Part shown: positions 60,970-64,000 of the stretch, piece by piece
How the letters are laid out: every line of letters begins with the position of its first letter
Numbering within the stretch: position 1 is the first letter of the stretch
Assembly (NCBI GenBank): GCA_947167715.1
Contig: CAMVJD010000009.1
Coordinates: 1 to 64,000, forward strand
Direction: 5' to 3'
DNA length: 64,000 nucleotides
From: an uncultured Eubacteriaceae bacterium
GTDB taxonomy: Bacteria > Bacillota > Clostridia > Lachnospirales > CAG-274
The notes under the pieces: model-generated
Told to the model about the DNA's origin: nothing
Seen by the model: the letters and a program-made list of their open reading frames with translations, nothing else
Database searches by the model: none
Program-made: the position numbers and the translations under genes

Positions 60970-62187
60970 ATGGCAAAGGGTGCTATGGCTATGGAATGTC
61001 CATGCTGCGGCGGCGAAATGAAATTTGACCCGGCAATTGACAAACTTAAGTGTATTTACTGCGATTCTGCGTTTACTGCGGAGGAGGTCGAGGCCGCGTT
61101 TGCGGAGAAAGAGAAAAAGACGGCTGAAAGCTCGGCTTCGGGCAGTTCCGAAGAAACGGGCGATATGAACGCCTATACCTGCTCCAACTGCGGCGCGGAG
61201 CTTATGACAGATGCAAATACCGCCGTGATGCGCTGCCCATACTGCGGCAACAGTACGGTTGCACCGTCACAGTTTGAGGGTGAACTGCGCCCCGAAATGA
61301 TAATACCTTTCGGCTTTACCAAGGAGCAGCTTATCACAAACTACAAGGCGTATTATCAAAAACGCTTTCTTGTGCCAAGGTCTTTTATAAACAACAACGA
61401 AATAGAGGAAATACAGGGCGTATATGTTCCGTTTTGGCTTTACAGCGGCAAGGCGGAGATAGATGCACAGTATGAGGGCCGCGAGGAGACCGAAAAGAAC
61501 GACACAAAAACAATTAAGTTTTATGATGTAAAAAGAAAGGGTACGCTTGATTTTGAAAACATTCCCGCAGATGCTTCAAAGCGTATGCCCGACGATCTTA
61601 TGGACTCTATAGAGCCTTATAATTTTGAGGGTGTCAAAAAGTTTTCTATCACCTATCTGCCGGGCTTTCTTGCGGAGCGCTATGATGTGACCGCAGAAGA
61701 GGACAGAAAGAGAACTGATGAGCGTGTCAGAAATACAATAAGCAGCAAGGCGCGCAGCACGGCGGATTATGATCAGCTGGACACAAAATATGAGGATATA
61801 GACGTATCCTATGACAAGGAAAAATATGCTATGCTTCCCGTATGGTACTTTACATCAAAATGGGGCGACAAAAATTACAGCTTTGCCATGAACGGTCAGA
61901 CGGGCAAGCTGATAGGCGACCTGCCCGTATCGATACCCAAGCTTATTATAACGGGAATAATTGCATTTTTGATACCGTTTATAATATTTTACCTTTTATC
62001 AAGTGCGGGTGCGGGCGCAATAGTGGGCGCAGTTGTGGCGGCGATTGCTATGTTTGCCGGCTATAGCTCCACCAAGCCCGTTGCAAGGGCAAGCAGCGCC
62101 TATAATTATCTTAAGGATGATATCAAGCTAAGCATTAAAGAGGATAAATATATCAAAACCGTTACCGAAAAAATTAAGAAAGACTGA
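60970..62187 (+). CDS. TFIIB-type/double zinc-ribbon membrane protein
   Basis: CPCCGGEMKFDPAIDKLKCIYC and CSNCGAELMTDANTAVMRCPYCGN; TM region near C-terminus. Confidence 0.85.
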   Translation: MAKGAMAMECPCCGGEMKFDPAIDKLKCIYCDSAFTAEEVEAAFAEKEKKTAESSASGSSEETGDMNAYTCSNCGAELMTDANTAVMRCPYCGNSTVAPSQFEGELRPEMIIPFGFTKEQLITNYKAYYQKRFLVPRSFINNNEIEEIQGVYVPFWLYSGKAEIDAQYEGREETEKNDTKTIKFYDVKRKGTLDFENIPADASKRMPDDLMDSIEPYNFEGVKKFSITYLPGFLAERYDVTAEEDRKRTDERVRNTISSKARSTADYDQLDTKYEDIDVSYDKEKYAMLPVWYFTSKWGDKNYSFAMNGQTGKLIGDLPVSIPKLIITGIIAFLIPFIIFYLLSSAGAGAIVGAVVAAIAMFAGYSSTKPVARASSAYNYLKDDIKLSIKEDKYIKTVTEKIKKD

Positions 62188-62199
62188 TGAGGTACCAAT

Positions 62200-63657
62200 A
62201 TGAAAAGATATAAAGCGTTATTTACCGCTGCACTTGCTGCGGCTTTGGCTGCCGTAAGCCTTACGGCTGTCCATGCAGGCGAAACCAAAATTGAATTTAC
62301 CGTAAACAGCGCCTTTATGAAGGTAAACGGCGTTTCGGCGGAGATCGACCCGGGTAAGGGTACGGCGCCCGTTATAGTAAACGGCCGCACGCTTTTGCCT
62401 ATACGCGCCGTTGTCGAGGCTATGGGAGGCGAGGTAAGCTGGATAGCCGATACCAAAACGACCGTACTTAAAAAAGGTGAAGACACCGTGGAGCTGACAA
62501 TAGGCAGCGATACCGCATATTTAAACGGAAAGGGTGATAAGCTCGATGCGGCGCCCGTTATAATGAACGGAAGGACTATGCTGCCGCTTCGCTTTGTTGC
62601 CGAAAGCTTCGGCTTTAAAACAGACTGGGATGCCGAAACAAAAAGCATAACCATAACCTCGCTTGAAGAGGAAAAGGAAATAGAATACAACAACAATGAC
62701 GGCAGCTTTACAGAACGCCGTGCGACCGACGGAAAGACCTATGCATTGGGGATGAATGACGAGATATATGTTCTCGGCAAGGATAAAAAGCCCGAGAATA
62801 AGTATACGTCTGTCGGTGATTTTGGCGTAATGTATACCGATGATGCCGGCAAGCTGTATATGCTTACCGAAAACCTTGATACCGATTTTTACGAGCTGGA
62901 GTCCAAGGCGGGAGACAAGATAAGCTTTGATGACACGGAGGAGCTTTCAAATTATGCGGTCAGCGGAAAGGGCAGCGACGGCCTTGTTTATATGGATCTT
63001 GGCGCAAAGTGTATGTATGCCCTTGACGATAAGGGAAATATAGTTAAAAAATTTACAGAAACGGGTGAGCGTGATTATATTTATGAGGATCAAAACGGCG
63101 GCAAGCTTTTGTATATTATGGCAAAGGACGGCGGCCCCGAGGATTATGTAGCCTACAGCGGCGGAAGCGCTATGCTTGAAAGGGCGTATTTTACGACATA
63201 TTTGGGCAGCGACGGCCTTACCTATACCTATGCAAACGACTATTTGATAGCGCTTGACGATAATTTTGAGCCCGTAAAGGAATATAAGCTTTCCCGCGAA
63301 TATAGTATGCTGTCGGACGACGAACACGACGATGTTTATTATATGGAGTATATGGGTATGCTGACGGGTGTTCTTGAGGGTCCGGGTGACGAAAAGACAA
63401 CCTTGACTTATGTAAACGACGGCAGCGATCAGTATAAATTCAAGGACAGCAAGGGCAATATTTATGTCGATGCGGCAGACGGCCTTGCCAAGCTTGACAA
63501 GAACGGAAAGATCGCACTTAAAATGGAGTGGATGGCGTTTTGCCGTGAATATACCGACAGTAAGGGCGAGGTATATACACTTATTTTAGGCGACGATCAT
63601 ATAACGCTTCTTATGCCAAGCGGTCAAACTATCGATTTTCAGGAAACATACGGCTGA
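62200..63657 (+). CDS. Secreted copper-amine-oxidase N-terminal-like domain protein
   Basis: PVIVNGRTLLPIRAVVEAMGGEVSWIADTKTTVLKKG and PVIMNGRTMLPLRFVAESFGFKTDWDAETKSITI. Confidence 0.88.
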   Translation: MKRYKALFTAALAAALAAVSLTAVHAGETKIEFTVNSAFMKVNGVSAEIDPGKGTAPVIVNGRTLLPIRAVVEAMGGEVSWIADTKTTVLKKGEDTVELTIGSDTAYLNGKGDKLDAAPVIMNGRTMLPLRFVAESFGFKTDWDAETKSITITSLEEEKEIEYNNNDGSFTERRATDGKTYALGMNDEIYVLGKDKKPENKYTSVGDFGVMYTDDAGKLYMLTENLDTDFYELESKAGDKISFDDTEELSNYAVSGKGSDGLVYMDLGAKCMYALDDKGNIVKKFTETGERDYIYEDQNGGKLLYIMAKDGGPEDYVAYSGGSAMLERAYFTTYLGSDGLTYTYANDYLIALDDNFEPVKEYKLSREYSMLSDDEHDDVYYMEYMGMLTGVLEGPGDEKTTLTYVNDGSDQYKFKDSKGNIYVDAADGLAKLDKNGKIALKMEWMAFCREYTDSKGEVYTLILGDDHITLLMPSGQTIDFQETYG

Positions 63658-63747
63658 TAAAATTTTAAGGTATTGAATTTTTATCCGGCTTATGCTATAA
63701 TGTGAACGTATAAGAAATTATATATATTTTTTAGGAGGAATGTGTAT

Positions 63748-64000
63748 ATGGCATGTTTTATTGTACCTGCAACGGAGGCTGTTGTAACAACGGCTGTTAA
63801 AGCAGCAGCGGACAAAAAATCAAAAAAAACATCAAAGGAGATAACAAATCCCTTTGTTAAAAGAATGGACTGGCTTAACAATATGCTTTGGGGCGGCAGC
63901 GCGCTGCTTGCTTTTGAGCATGTATGGCATGGTGAGGTAACACCTTGGTTTCCGTTTTTAACAAATGCCGCAAATGCCGCAGACCGTGCGGAAATGTTCA
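63748..64000 (+). CDS. Hypothetical protein, truncated by window end
   Basis: ATG at 63748 after TAGGAGGAATG SD; frame open to window end (MACFIVPATEAVVTTAVKAAADKK...). Confidence 0.65.
   Translation, partial: MACFIVPATEAVVTTAVKAAADKKSKKTSKEITNPFVKRMDWLNNMLWGGSALLAFEHVWHGEVTPWFPFLTNAANAADRAEMF

Overview
This 64-kb window comes from a pectin-degrading, dockerin-bearing Clostridia-type (Firmicutes) chromosome. It holds housekeeping blocks (hrcA-grpE-dnaK-dnaJ with a perfect CIRCE operator, spo0A, RqcH/NFACT, RlmD-type methyltransferase, YhaM-type exonuclease, small alarmone synthetase) and several very large secreted pectate-lyase-type proteins. Five proteins carry dockerin-like repeats. The most notable accessory locus is a complete retron at about 14.13-16.59 kb. 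It consists of a PRTase-like effector, a small putative winged-helix protein, a structured msr/msd ncRNA (inverted a1/a2 repeats, short msr hairpins, a perfect 16-bp msd hairpin) with a candidate promoter, and a retron reverse transcriptase with NAxxH, YADD and VTG motifs. The retron, neighbouring conflict-type genes (AlbA_2/Schlafen-like, GNAT plus ASCH), an ECF sigma/anti-sigma cluster with a catalytically dead papain-like protein, and a relaxase-Xis-Int module lie between two ~67-bp direct repeats of the 5' end of a low-molecular-weight phosphatase gene (10164-10230 and 29406-29472). This suggests a ~19.2-kb integrative mobilizable element. Other points of note are a predicted pseudokinase with an acidic coiled-coil partner, a Spo0A paralog with a degenerate receiver, a recurring W-x-F-x-[ND]-S beta-rich module, gene-conversion-like mosaicism between two pectate lyase paralogs, and three strongly structured intergenic elements, two of them inside the hsp70 operon. 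All family calls come from reading motifs by eye; no database search was run.
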